Assembly: GCF_007676755.1 (NCBI RefSeq)
Contig: NZ_VEBK01000008.1
Location: forward strand, 1-64,000
DNA: 64,000 bases
Direction of reading: 5' to 3'
Source of the DNA: Bacillus sp. FJAT-22090
Lineage (GTDB): Bacteria; Bacillota; Bacilli; Bacillales_A; Planococcaceae
Program-made: the position numbers and the translations under genes
The notes under the pieces: model-generated
Database searches by the model: none
What the model saw: the letters and a program-made list of their open reading frames with translations, nothing else
Told to the model about the DNA's origin: nothing
Shown here: one piece after another, positions 7,589 to 16,874 of the stretch
Position numbering within the stretch: position 1 is the stretch's first letter
Layout of the letters: each line of letters begins with the position of its first letter

Positions 7589-9751
7589 TTATTTCAATTC
7601 ATCTAACATTTTTCCTAGTTCTTGAATACTTGATATCTCATCTGATACTGTCGTTTTTAATAGTTCTTTTTGTCTTTCTAGGGCACTATTCAATGTTTCA
7701 ATTTCTGTAGAAACATCGGCATTGGCATCTTCTCTTTTTTCCTTCAATGAATGAATCGTGTCAAATAAATCTTCATGATCAACGATTCTGCCAGCACCCC
7801 ACATAAGTTTTTCTTTTGGCGCTTCTAACACATAATTCGTGAAGTAATTGTATACATCTTTCTCGAAGGCATAAGCATACCAATTGTTGTCGATTGCGTA
7901 TAAGTACTCGTCCAATGGGGCAGCAATATTTCCTTCGTTTAATGCATCAATTGATGAAGCTAAATTTTGAATATTATTTTGTGGGTGCTCGTGAGGGAAT
8001 ATTGGTTCATCTTCCCATGTCAAACGGACAAATTGATCTTCTGCATATTTAAATGCAGCAAGTAATCCACTATTCAATTCTCGGCTTTCTTTATACAGTT
8101 TCTTAGCTAAATCAGAATCATCTTTCGAAAGTGCAGCTAAATAATCATTATTTACTTTCGAAACTTTCTTATTTAAGGATTCAGCGATCGCAGTCACTTC
8201 ATCTATTTCGGCTACAAGCTCATCCGAAGACATACCAGCTTTTTCAAATGCTTCTAAATTCAAATTTTCTTTTAAGGCATGTAATCGATTTGTAAAATCC
8301 AAAGGAACGACAGCTGTTTCATCGTAGTGCATTGCAAGTAATCCATATAAATTCAAGTGGAATTTTAATGCATCTGAATTGAATGCTTCTTCACTATCAA
8401 ATTGGGAATGATAGTGAGAATGCATAAACTCGCTATCTTGGAAATCATTGCGAAGTGAAGGAACACCAGCAATACCAAAAGAGAAGTCATCGGACCATGT
8501 ACGTAGTGGTGAGACAACTGAAATGCCATCTTTATAAACACCAGTAACGCTTGGCACCGCCTCTGCGAAATTTGTTAAAAATGTATTCAATTCATAAACG
8601 GAACGGATTTCGTCCTGTGTTGTATGTTCATATGCGGGAAGTTCAAAGTTCATATTGGCAAATGCTTTTCCAACCCACTCAGGATGGATATTAAAGATTT
8701 GGTTGTAAGCCCCGGTTGACCAGTCGTAGCGAGAGTTCGAAACTCCCCACTCTTCTGCAGCCAGTGCATTGAAAATGATTGTTTTTTCTGGTTGATATCC
8801 GCTATCTATTAATCCTTTAGCAACACCCATCATTAGAGCGATTGCAGCGTTATCATCTTGGAATCCAGCAAAATAAGAATCATAATGTGCAGATAGAATG
8901 ATATAGGATTCAGGATCTTTTCCGATAATTTTACCGTAATAATTATACGATTTGCCATCCATTTTCACAGTAGATTTTGCATCAAACTTTACGGTAAGCG
9001 AACCTTTTTCACTAGCTTCTAATGCTTTCTTCAGCTTCTCTGCATCTGTTTGGGACATAGAAAATGCAGGGGCATCATCCGGTCCACAAATATCCTGTGC
9101 ATTTAAAGCATCTGGATCAACTTCCCCATAACCTGCTTCTTGGACAGCAATTACTGCAGCGGCCCCTTTTAAATGTGCTTGATAAGCTGGGTAGTTAATC
9201 CACCATTCTTCGCGTTGATTGATATCTATTAAAACAAGTTTGCCTTCGATATCAAGTCCATCCAAGTCTTCCGCAGTCCCTTTTCCAGCATAGACAACGT
9301 CCAGTTCCTTTACACCATTTGTGTCGAAGTTAACTTGATATCCTCCTAAGACAGCGAGATGTTCTTTGCCTTCTGTGTCAGTGAAGGTTAAATCTGCTTT
9401 TTCGAACTCCCATGTATCCACTTTGAACTCATCTTTTGTCACTTCTTCAAGTCCAATTTTTTTCATTTCGTTCCCAATTTTCTCTCCAGTTTTCAATTCT
9501 GCTTTCGAGCCAGCAGTACGATAACCTAGTTTCTCATTGGTCTTATATTCTTCTAGACTTTTAGCAAATTGAAAAGCATAATCCACATCAACTGCTGATA
9601 AGTAGTTATTCTTTGTATCTTTAACAGAAGCTTTTTTCCCATCTTGAACTGTTTCCTCAGTTCCTTTTTTTGTTTCTTCTTTTGGAGTACATGCCACTAA
9701 TGTCATGCCCACTAACATTGACAAAGTCAGATAGCTTACGAACTTTTTCAT
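7589..9751 (-). CDS. M28-family zinc aminopeptidase, lipoprotein
   Basis: 720 aa. Lipoprotein signal with lipobox LVAC (Cys21) so it is anchored outside the membrane. A PA-type insert spans roughly 130-250. The peptidase core shows metal ligands in SAHYDSYFAGFQDD (H289, D300), catalytic Glu pair AAEEWG (E333/E334), and a late His in MHSHYHS. The C-terminal ~200 residues are helical, acidic and of unknown role. Probably a secreted aminopeptidase releasing amino acids from peptides. Start ATG 9751 has AAAGGA about 11 nt upstream. Confidence 0.9.
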   Translation of the reverse strand: MKKFVSYLTLSMLVGMTLVACTPKEETKKGTEETVQDGKKASVKDTKNNYLSAVDVDYAFQFAKSLEEYKTNEKLGYRTAGSKAELKTGEKIGNEMKKIGLEEVTKDEFKVDTWEFEKADLTFTDTEGKEHLAVLGGYQVNFDTNGVKELDVVYAGKGTAEDLDGLDIEGKLVLIDINQREEWWINYPAYQAHLKGAAAVIAVQEAGYGEVDPDALNAQDICGPDDAPAFSMSQTDAEKLKKALEASEKGSLTVKFDAKSTVKMDGKSYNYYGKIIGKDPESYIILSAHYDSYFAGFQDDNAAIALMMGVAKGLIDSGYQPEKTIIFNALAAEEWGVSNSRYDWSTGAYNQIFNIHPEWVGKAFANMNFELPAYEHTTQDEIRSVYELNTFLTNFAEAVPSVTGVYKDGISVVSPLRTWSDDFSFGIAGVPSLRNDFQDSEFMHSHYHSQFDSEEAFNSDALKFHLNLYGLLAMHYDETAVVPLDFTNRLHALKENLNLEAFEKAGMSSDELVAEIDEVTAIAESLNKKVSKVNNDYLAALSKDDSDLAKKLYKESRELNSGLLAAFKYAEDQFVRLTWEDEPIFPHEHPQNNIQNLASSIDALNEGNIAAPLDEYLYAIDNNWYAYAFEKDVYNYFTNYVLEAPKEKLMWGAGRIVDHEDLFDTIHSLKEKREDANADVSTEIETLNSALERQKELLKTTVSDEISSIQELGKMLDELK

Positions 9752-9912
9752 TCATCACATTCCTTTTCAAAAATTATTTGAACTAGATAATTAAACGACA
9801 ATTATAGAATATTAGCAATACAAATTATTAATAAATACTTGATAATTTTATAGTTCCACAAAATTAAGCAATTAAACTATAATTAAAAGAGGTTAAAAAG
9901 GAAGAAAAGGAC

Positions 9913-10527
9913 ATGTTAAAAAAGCTAGCTTCAGATGCACTAGGACTATCAGATATAGGAATGGTTATTCCAAAATCGGATTTTGACAAGACAGAATCGG
10001 ATGATTTTGTTATGCACGAATCGGGGGAAGTTATCTATTTACTCATTAAAACAAAAGCAGACGAGTATTGCTTTACAAATCAAGCACTTATCCATGTGGA
10101 TGGTCAAAATGCAATAAGCAAGAAAAGATTGCTTAGAAGATATGATTATGCCTATTTTCCGATTACAGATGTTGCCCTTGAAACAGCAGGTACTATCGAT
10201 TTAGATGTAGAAATAAAATTCACAATTGGGAATACACCGTTATCCATTGATATACACAAAAAGTTTGCCACTGAAATAAAAGACCTATACAAAGTAATTC
10301 ATGCAATGTCAATCGAAATGAAAGAAAATACAAAGAAATATGAAATAGCACAAAACAGCTTAAATTATGCTGCACAATCCATAGGAAAAATCGAAAGCCG
10401 TGAAGTCACACCTGCAAGTTCCTTCGAAGCGATTACTCGCTTTGCGAAGGATTGGATGATTGATCAAAAAGACAAATACAATAAGAAAGATTTTACGGAT
10501 TTATTTGAACTATATATCAATCAGTAA
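9913..10527 (+). CDS. yvbH: YvbH-like protein with bacterial PH domain
   Basis: 204 aa. The N-terminal ~125 residues (LASDALGLSDIG, ESGEVIYLLIKTKADEYCF, ETAGTIDLDVEIKF) match the bacterial PH-like domain of B. subtilis YvbH, and the helical C-terminus corresponds to the YvbH oligomerisation extension. Length equals the family norm. Cytoplasmic; function unknown. ATG 9913 with AAAAGGAC upstream; monocistronic between divergent M28 gene and a hairpin. Confidence 0.9.
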   Translation: MLKKLASDALGLSDIGMVIPKSDFDKTESDDFVMHESGEVIYLLIKTKADEYCFTNQALIHVDGQNAISKKRLLRRYDYAYFPITDVALETAGTIDLDVEIKFTIGNTPLSIDIHKKFATEIKDLYKVIHAMSIEMKENTKKYEIAQNSLNYAAQSIGKIESREVTPASSFEAITRFAKDWMIDQKDKYNKKDFTDLFELYINQ

Positions 10528-10597
10528 GACTAGATGAGCTCTTCACACGATTTTAATCGTAGAATTTAATTAGAAAATAGTTTTATAAAATATGAAA

Positions 10598-10645
10598 AGG
10601 ATGCATTCAGTCAAATTAAATTGACTAAGTGCATCCTATTGTATT
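10598..10645 (+). terminator. Hairpin after yvbH, weak T tract
   Basis: AGGATGCA and AGTCAA pair with TTGACT and TGCATCCT (10598-10637), followed by ATTGTATT. Long stem but a poor T run; probable terminator. The rest of the gap to 10830 shows nothing recognisable. Confidence 0.55.
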
Positions 10646-10830
10646 AGGTAAATTTTTTAAAAAAAAGGTATAGCCTATGTAGGTCAGAATTCCAAATGTT
10701 ATCACCATATTGCAGTACTTATCGTTGAATGACGCTTTGTGACACCTATAGTTATTTCAATAAAAGCAATAAGATGAGTCCCGAAATTAGTTTTAATACG
10801 AACCTTAGTTACATTGAATCAAACTCTACT

Positions 10831-11241
10831 TTAAAGCAATTCCAGTTCCTCATTCAATTTCTTCATTTGTCGTTTAAAATACAGATAAAATGAGGTCCAG
10901 AAGATCAGGTAAAAGCAGATGAAAAACCCTACCGCAAACAAGAAACTAATCAAGTTAAAAGGGATCCACCCGATCACAAATGCTAAAACAAAATATAAAA
11001 TAATGACCGTCACAAAATGCAAGGCAGTTTGCTGGGAAAGGCGTAAATTTGGATTTTCAAAATAGAGGGCACTTACTGTGAAAAACCAGCCACAAAAGAT
11101 AGAGCCAAGTGAATTTTTCAGAAATAATGTTCCGTCTAGCATTATATGTTCATTTGAAAGTACATACAGATTTGTAATAATAACAGAAAGAAATGCCCCG
11201 AAGAATATACCGATCATGCTTCTAAATAAAAAGGTTTTCAC
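10831..11241 (-). CDS. DUF3021 family membrane protein
   Basis: 136 aa with four transmembrane helices and a short charged C-terminus, matching the DUF3021 proteins that are encoded directly after LytTR regulators. Its ATG overlaps the LytTR stop (ATGA). Known paired proteins are thought to modulate the LytTR regulator at the membrane; that role here is inferred from context. Confidence 0.85.
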   Translation of the reverse strand: MKTFLFRSMIGIFFGAFLSVIITNLYVLSNEHIMLDGTLFLKNSLGSIFCGWFFTVSALYFENPNLRLSQQTALHFVTVIILYFVLAFVIGWIPFNLISFLFAVGFFICFYLIFWTSFYLYFKRQMKKLNEELELL

Positions 11242-11696
11242 TCGCTTTTCCTCCTATTCATTTTCAGTGCCTCTTTTATAGAATTTACATAAGTCCGAGA
11301 GACGTATTCTTTTGCCCCTGATTTGAAATATACACAAAGAGTCCCATTGAATGATGCTTCAAATCGACTTAACTCATGGAGATTGGCAATAACCGATTTG
11401 GAGAGTCGAATAAATTTATGGGAAGGAAGGATTTGTTCTAGTTCATAAAGTTTCTCTTTTAATCTATAAGAACCGGTGGAAGTGATTGCAATTACAGCTT
11501 CTTTTTCAGTATGAAAGTAGTGGATATCAACAGGTTTTAAAATATGCTGCATTTCACCGTTCTTTCCGACCAGAAACTCTGTTTCTTGGCCCTTGATAAA
11601 ATCAAGTAACTCTTGCACCGAATCGTCTAATGTTGGAGTTTCAATGCTTACTTTCGTTTCTTTAAAATCACTATCAATATTCAAAGATACTTTCAA
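11238..11696 (-). CDS. LytTR-domain DNA-binding regulator
   Basis: 152 aa. The C-terminal ~100 residues form a LytTR domain (VDIHYFHTEKEAVIAITSTG, LPSHKFIRLSKSVIANLHEL, GAKEYVSRTYVNSIKEAL). There is no receiver domain; the ~50-residue N-terminus is the small module found in DUF3021-linked LytTR proteins. The open frame runs back to 11870 through the permease gene, but TTG 11696 preceded by AGAGAGGTG at 7 nt gives the family-typical start KVSLNIDSDFKETKV. Regulates probably its own ABC operon. Confidence 0.85.
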   Translation of the reverse strand: MKVSLNIDSDFKETKVSIETPTLDDSVQELLDFIKGQETEFLVGKNGEMQHILKPVDIHYFHTEKEAVIAITSTGSYRLKEKLYELEQILPSHKFIRLSKSVIANLHELSRFEASFNGTLCVYFKSGAKEYVSRTYVNSIKEALKMNRRKSE

Positions 11697-11745
11697 TTCT
11701 TTACACCTCTCTCCATTTAAGTGTAAGTGTTTTGGAGCAATTGGG

Positions 11746-12492
11746 CTATCCCATTTTACGTGTATTCTGTTTACGTAGAATGATAACTGATACAATAACA
11801 AGTGCAAAAATGTAACTAATTGAAAATAAAACCTTATTGTCAAAGATAAGCTGTCCGTTCCACACAGCAATAAATAAATTATTCATATGATACAGAGGAT
11901 TGAAATCCGCAATAATCTGAATAAATCTAGGCATCATACTGATTGGCATTGCAAAGCCGCCCGTGAACATTGCCACTTGGAAGATAACGATTGAGAACAC
12001 TAATGCACTATTCATGTTGTTAAAAAATGAATAAATAGCAGATGCAATGATTAGTAAGACTGCATTTAGTATGATGAAAAATCCGTAAGAAGTTAAGAAA
12101 ACAAATAATTGAAACCGCAAGTCGTACATTAAAAGTCCAATGATAAAAATAAATCCATATCCTAAACTTGTAATAATTATGGAGCGGATAATGCTCGAAA
12201 ATAAAAGTATATGTTTAGGGACAGGGGATAGGTAAATTCGTTTCTCTACTCCTGTCGTACGTTGTGTGACTTGATCAAAACCAAAAGCAAAAAATATAAC
12301 TGCAAATGTGATAAGCAAGATGAAGGATGGTGTATACGTTTGTGCATAGCTTAGGTTTCCAGCGTACGTTTGCTCCCCAAATAATTGTCCCATAAAAATA
12401 TACGTTGCTGGCGGTACAAAAACTGTGAAAACTAAATAAAATATTTCTCTAGTAAACATTAATAAATCATATTTTAACTGTGTCGCTATCAT
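11746..12492 (-). CDS. ABC-2 type transporter permease
   Basis: 248 aa, six transmembrane segments, with the ABC-2 profile (long first loop, glycine-rich MTRF-like stretch FTGGFAMPISMMPRFIQIIADFNPLYHM near the end of TM5). ATG 12492 follows GAGGGGGAACAATA. 12 nt downstream of its ATPase gene. Likely exporter of a lipid, peptide or drug. Confidence 0.88.
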   Translation of the reverse strand: MIATQLKYDLLMFTREIFYLVFTVFVPPATYIFMGQLFGEQTYAGNLSYAQTYTPSFILLITFAVIFFAFGFDQVTQRTTGVEKRIYLSPVPKHILLFSSIIRSIIITSLGYGFIFIIGLLMYDLRFQLFVFLTSYGFFIILNAVLLIIASAIYSFFNNMNSALVFSIVIFQVAMFTGGFAMPISMMPRFIQIIADFNPLYHMNNLFIAVWNGQLIFDNKVLFSISYIFALVIVSVIILRKQNTRKMG

Positions 12493-12504
12493 TATTGTTC
12501 CCCC

Positions 12505-13224
12505 TCAAATAGATACTTTTGCAAGATAAAAATCGTTTATGGACTTGTATCCTGATGCCAAAATGCTTTCCGTTGTATCAAATACTTCATTGACGCCATT
12601 ATTGATGAGCATTACTTTGTCACAATACAGTTCAATTTCATCCATATTATGTGTCGTTAAAATAACAGTGCCGCCTGTTCTCTTGTTGTAATCGGTGATG
12701 TAGGACCAGAGCATATTGCGCATATGTGGATCGAGTCCTGTTGTTGGTTCATCCAATATGAGTAGTTTAGGCTCTGCTAAAAATGCAATAGCCAAACTTA
12801 CAATTTGCTTCCACCCCCCTGAAAGCTTATCGAAATATTTTTTTCGATGCGGTTCTAATTTGAAATCGGTCATGACTTTTTTTAAATCAACAGATGATTG
12901 GTAATATGTTTTGAACAATTTAAGCAATTCTTCTACTTTTAATGTTTTATAAAATTGAGTTGGTTGAAGGACGACCGAAATTTGTTTGCGAATTTGTTCG
13001 AGTTGATTCGTAGAAAGTGATCCAATATTTTCATCTAAGACTATAACGTTACCAGCATCGTATTGTTTAATCGTCATTAAAATTTCTAGGAAAGTTGATT
13101 TGCCTGCACCATTTTTTCCAATGACACCAATGATTTCTCCAGACTCGGCCTGAAAGTTTATCCCCCGTAATACATGGTTCGTTCCATATGACTTTTTTAA
13201 ATTACTAATGTTTACTACATTCAT
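12505..13224 (-). CDS. ABC transporter ATP-binding protein
   Basis: 239 aa. Walker A GKNGAGKST, Q-loop VVLQPTQFYKT, signature LSGGWKQ, Walker B LLILDEPTTGLD and H-loop TTHNMDE are all intact. Start set at ATG 13224 (MNVVNISNLKKSYG) because GGAGGG is 6 nt upstream; the frame extends further to 13335 without an SD. First gene of a four-gene minus operon: ATPase, permease, LytTR regulator, DUF3021. Confidence 0.92.
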   Translation of the reverse strand: MNVVNISNLKKSYGTNHVLRGINFQAESGEIIGVIGKNGAGKSTFLEILMTIKQYDAGNVIVLDENIGSLSTNQLEQIRKQISVVLQPTQFYKTLKVEELLKLFKTYYQSSVDLKKVMTDFKLEPHRKKYFDKLSGGWKQIVSLAIAFLAEPKLLILDEPTTGLDPHMRNMLWSYITDYNKRTGGTVILTTHNMDEIELYCDKVMLINNGVNEVFDTTESILASGYKSINDFYLAKVSI

Positions 13225-13271
13225 TGTTATCCCTCCGCTCATGTTGTTTGTAAGGATATTGTATGACGGAT

Positions 13272-13307
13272 CTACCAACAAGTAAGCCGTTTTTCTGTGA
13301 CTGGTAG
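13272..13307. promoter_or_regulatory. Inverted repeat upstream of the LytTR-linked ABC operon
   Basis: CTACCA (13272-13277) and TGGTAG (13302-13307) flank an AT-rich segment 48-83 nt upstream of the ATPase start. Possible operator for the LytTR protein or another regulator; weak evidence. Confidence 0.25.
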
Positions 13308-13506
13308 GACAGCGAAAGTAACATGCAAAAAACAAGTGGTAAGTTGCAAGGGTCTAGAGAAAAAAACATTATTTTTCTTTAGATGTTTGTGTTAGTTTCC
13401 TTATCTACGAGTCCTTTTTTCCTTAATATTGATATGGCAGAAAATTATAAAAAGTGGGATAATACTTGGTGGTAAGTATTTTAAAAGGATAAGGAGTGAC
13501 CAATGT

Positions 13507-14436
13507 ATGATTTATTTGAGTATGGTATTTTTTCAAGTGGTCGCCCCGATTTTAATAATGCTAGGTATTGGAGCGGCGTTACAGCTGAAATTTAAATTTA
13601 ATTTAAAAGCATTATCGAATCTGATTACCTATTGTTTAATGCCGGCAGCAGTATTTATCAACATCTATGAAACAAAGGTGAATGCAGGGGTATTGGGACA
13701 AATTGTGTTCTATCTAGTTATTTTTAGTATTTGTTTAATGTTAATAGGAACAATCGTTAGCAAACTATTAAAACTTAATAGGAATCAGTCTGCTATTTAT
13801 AAAAACAGTATTGTTTTGATCAATTCTGGGAATTATGGAATTCCTGTTAGTCAGATGCTGTTCTTTGCCAATCCCCTCGGTACATCCATTCAAATTATTA
13901 TTGTGATTTTCCAAAATATTATTACATATACATATGGTCTTTATAATTTAATATCTTCTACGAAATCCGGATTAGATATACTGCGTAGTTTACTCCGCTT
14001 ACCGATTGTGCATGCACTTATAGTAGGAGCATTGATGAATGTTTTCCATATTGGGATTCCTACTTTTTTAAGAATTCCGATTGATTATTTATCGAATGCA
14101 TTTATTTCGATTGCGTTAATCACTCTCGGAGCACAATTAGCACAGTTGGATATTAAAACTATTTTCAATAAAGTCATACTGACAAGTACGATTGGCCGAT
14201 TAGTGTTAGGTCCTATTCTTGCATTTGGTTTAATCACGTTGATGGGATTTGATGGAGTGGTCGCACAGTCATTATTTATAGCAAGCGCTTTTCCGACGTC
14301 TAGAAATAGCTCGACGCTCGCTTTAGAATACGATGTAGAATCGAATTTAGCTGCGCAAATCGTACTGTTCTCAACGGTCGTTAGCTGTATCACCGTAACA
14401 GCGGTTATTTATTTGTCGAATATACTATGGGGTTAG
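13507..14436 (+). CDS. AEC family (auxin efflux carrier-type) transporter
   Basis: About 309 aa, ten hydrophobic helices with the internal NSGNYGIPVSQMLF motif in the first half and ASAFPTSRNSSTLALEYD in the second, both hallmarks of AEC carriers that move malate, malonate or related organic acids. Start chosen at ATG 13507 (AAGGAG at 13491-13496); the frame is open back to 13429. Directly followed by a CitA-type sensor kinase, which supports a dicarboxylate/tricarboxylate role. Confidence 0.85.
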   Translation: MIYLSMVFFQVVAPILIMLGIGAALQLKFKFNLKALSNLITYCLMPAAVFINIYETKVNAGVLGQIVFYLVIFSICLMLIGTIVSKLLKLNRNQSAIYKNSIVLINSGNYGIPVSQMLFFANPLGTSIQIIIVIFQNIITYTYGLYNLISSTKSGLDILRSLLRLPIVHALIVGALMNVFHIGIPTFLRIPIDYLSNAFISIALITLGAQLAQLDIKTIFNKVILTSTIGRLVLGPILAFGLITLMGFDGVVAQSLFIASAFPTSRNSSTLALEYDVESNLAAQIVLFSTVVSCITVTAVIYLSNILWG

Positions 14437-14439
14437 TGA

Positions 14440-16065
14440 GTGAATGATATGAAAAAAGAGAGAGCTTCTCTGCAATCGCGAATTTTTTCTTTTGGTGCAG
14501 CTTTTGTTTCATTGGTAGCAATTATTATAGGGATTTCTTTTTACTTTATCGTTTCAGATGCAATTGAACGACAAATTGGAGAAAGAGCGCTTAATATTGC
14601 AGTCACGACAGCAGGACGCCCCGATATTATAGCCGGTTTTCATGCAGATAATCCTTCTGATGCTTTACAGCCGATTGCAACGGACATTCAGTCAAGCACA
14701 GGAGCAGAATACGTAGTAATTGGCAATAAAGAAGGAATTCGATATGCACATCCGGTAATAGAACGGATTGGAGAGAAGATGGTCGGAGATGACAACGAAC
14801 AGGCGCTTATATACGGCCATTCCTATATTTCGGAGGCTACTGGAACGCTTGGTACAGCTTTAAGAGGGAAGGCCCCTGTTATAGATGAGACCGGTGAGAT
14901 TATTGGCATTATTTCTGTAGGATTTCTAAAAGAGGATATGACAACAATATTCATCCAATATGTGGACAATATTGCGTTTATAGTAGTCATTGCAATTTTA
15001 ATAGGAATAATTGGATCTAGCATTTTGGCGCGTAATATTAAAAAAGAGCTTTTTAATCTGGAGCCCATTGAAATAGCCAATTTATTTACAGAACGGAACG
15101 CATTAATAGAGTCCGTACGTGAAGGAATCATTATGGTAGATGCAAAAGGAACGATTACTACCGCCAATGTGGCCGCACATGAAATATTATCATTGCCTGC
15201 CCAAACGGAGTTAGTTGGTCGCAACATTTGGGATGTCATACCGAACACCTATCTTCCACAAGTACTGGAATCAGGTATAGAACATTTAGATCGTCCGATG
15301 GAAATACGCGGTAAAAAGGCGATCGTCAATCGCATACCGATTCGCGTAGGAGATAAAATTGTTGGAGCGGTGTCCAGCTTTCGTTCCCAATCAGATATAG
15401 ACCGTTTGGCAGAGGAATTGTCGCAAGTAAAGCAGTATACAGAAGCATTGCGTGCACAAACCCATGAATACCATAACTTTTTGTATACGATATCAGGTTT
15501 GATTCAATTGAACTCATATGACGAAGCGATTAACTTGATACATGTGGAAACAGCGGAACATCAATCACTTATTCAATTTATGACCAAGCGTTTACAGGAT
15601 CCCTTTCTCGGGGGGATTGTTATAGGTTTTCTTAATCGTGCAAAGGAGTTAAAGGTACGTTTTATTTTGGATGAAGATAGTTATTTAGAAAAATTGCCGA
15701 AACATCTTCAGAAGCATCTCCTAGTTTCCATCATAGGCAATTTAGTGACGAATGCATTTGAGGCAGTGGAAAGTTTGCAAGAAGAGATGCGTATGGTCCG
15801 TATTTTAATAGTGGATAACAGAGACGAGATATTGATTGAAGTGGAAGATTCGGGAACAGGAGTGTCAGAGGAAGTACTCGATATTGTTTGGAAAGAGAAA
15901 GTGTCTACCAAAAGCGATAAAAATCGAGGGTTTGGCTTAGTGAAGGTGAAGGAAAATATTAATGACTTAGGAGGCACTATAGCCTTGGAAAAAGGGGATC
16001 TAGGGGGAGCGCTATTTATCGTTTCCATTCCAAAAGGGGGGTATTTGCATGATAAAACAAATTGA
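14440..16065 (+). CDS. Sensor histidine kinase, CitA/DcuS/DctS type
   Basis: 541 aa. TM1 (about 18-38), extracytoplasmic PAS-like (sCache) ligand domain (40-170), TM2 (176-196), cytoplasmic PAS (215-310), then an H-box RAQTHEYHNFLYTISGLIQL with phospho-acceptor His342, an N-box (LVTNAFEAVE) and G-boxes DSGTGV and GFGLVKV. This is the architecture of kinases sensing citrate, fumarate or malate. Start GTG 14440 or ATG 14449. Stop overlaps the response regulator by 17 nt. Confidence 0.92.
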   Translation: MNDMKKERASLQSRIFSFGAAFVSLVAIIIGISFYFIVSDAIERQIGERALNIAVTTAGRPDIIAGFHADNPSDALQPIATDIQSSTGAEYVVIGNKEGIRYAHPVIERIGEKMVGDDNEQALIYGHSYISEATGTLGTALRGKAPVIDETGEIIGIISVGFLKEDMTTIFIQYVDNIAFIVVIAILIGIIGSSILARNIKKELFNLEPIEIANLFTERNALIESVREGIIMVDAKGTITTANVAAHEILSLPAQTELVGRNIWDVIPNTYLPQVLESGIEHLDRPMEIRGKKAIVNRIPIRVGDKIVGAVSSFRSQSDIDRLAEELSQVKQYTEALRAQTHEYHNFLYTISGLIQLNSYDEAINLIHVETAEHQSLIQFMTKRLQDPFLGGIVIGFLNRAKELKVRFILDEDSYLEKLPKHLQKHLLVSIIGNLVTNAFEAVESLQEEMRMVRILIVDNRDEILIEVEDSGTGVSEEVLDIVWKEKVSTKSDKNRGFGLVKVKENINDLGGTIALEKGDLGGALFIVSIPKGGYLHDKTN

Positions 16066-16741
16066 GATTTTAATAATAGAGGATGATAAGCGCATTTCAG
16101 ATATACATCGTCGATTCATCGAAAAACTGGAAGGCTTCAAAGTTATTGGATCTGCCTATACAGGTGAGGAGGCAACGGACTGGATTATATCGTATAAACC
16201 GGATTTAGTATTACTAGATGTATATCTGCCAGATACACTTGGCACAGACTTATTAGCGGTTATACAAGAGTATAGTCCGGACACTGATATTATTTTCATT
16301 ACAGCTGCTGCAGAGGCGAATATTGTGAAAAAGGCATTCCGAAGTGGTGTAGCAGATTATATTTTAAAACCATTAACGTTTGAGAAGTTTAAAGAAAGTT
16401 TACTATCTTACAAAACAAAAAGAGATATTCTAACAGGAAACGGGGAGGTGCAAGAAAATCTAATCGAATCTCTATGGAATAAAACAACTGTACAAGTATC
16501 TAGTTCAGGTGATAATCCTCCGAAAGGTATCGATCCTATTACAAAGTCAAAAGTAGTAAATTATATAAAGAATATAAATGATGGTATCACAGCAGAAGCG
16601 CTAGGATTAGAAGTTGGCGTGAGTCGCTCCACTGCTCGACGCTATTTAGAATATCTTGCTTCGGAAAAGCTTGTATATGCCGAACTTATTTATGGAACGG
16701 TTGGTCGTCCAGAACGGCGATATTTCATCCAGCCATCGTGA
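16049..16741 (+). CDS. Response regulator, CitB/DctR type
   Basis: 230 aa. Receiver domain with acidic pair E11/D12/D13 (IIEDDKR), phospho-acceptor D57 (LVLLDVYLP) and Lys in ILKPLTF; C-terminal helix-turn-helix (GLEVGVSRSTARRYLEYL) of the CitB class. ATG 16049 with AAAGGGGGG upstream. Partner of the preceding kinase, and the likely activator of the tctCBA operon 130 nt downstream. Confidence 0.92.
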   Translation: MIKQIEILIIEDDKRISDIHRRFIEKLEGFKVIGSAYTGEEATDWIISYKPDLVLLDVYLPDTLGTDLLAVIQEYSPDTDIIFITAAAEANIVKKAFRSGVADYILKPLTFEKFKESLLSYKTKRDILTGNGEVQENLIESLWNKTTVQVSSSGDNPPKGIDPITKSKVVNYIKNINDGITAEALGLEVGVSRSTARRYLEYLASEKLVYAELIYGTVGRPERRYFIQPS

Positions 16742-16780
16742 ACAATATGAACAAAATGAACGTAATTTTCATTATCCAAC

Positions 16781-16823
16781 TTATCATCAGAAACATTGAA
16801 TTAGTAAAATCTTCTGATAAATT
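16781..16823 (+). promoter_or_regulatory. Inverted repeat / promoter region of tctCBA
   Basis: TTATCATCAGAA (16781-16792) and TTCTGATAA (16812-16820) form an imperfect inverted repeat upstream of the transporter operon, a plausible binding site for the CitB-like regulator. A TTGAAT (16796) lies between the arms, but a good -10 at standard spacing is not clear. Confidence 0.4.
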
Positions 16824-16836
16824 AATAACAGGCGAA

Positions 16837-16850
16837 TGAAAACGCTGTCA
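16837..16850 (+). promoter_or_regulatory. cre site (CcpA operator)
   Basis: TGAAAACGCTGTCA matches the consensus TGWAANCGNTNWCA at all fourteen positions, 24 nt before the tctC start, i.e. in the leader. Binding of CcpA here would block transcription when preferred sugars are present. Confidence 0.8.
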
Positions 16851-16874
16851 TTACATTTAGATGAGGGGGATTTT

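Noticed and set aside
11697-11870. N-terminal extension of the LytTR protein
   Set aside because: Overlaps the permease gene in another frame; SD and family comparison place the start at 11696.
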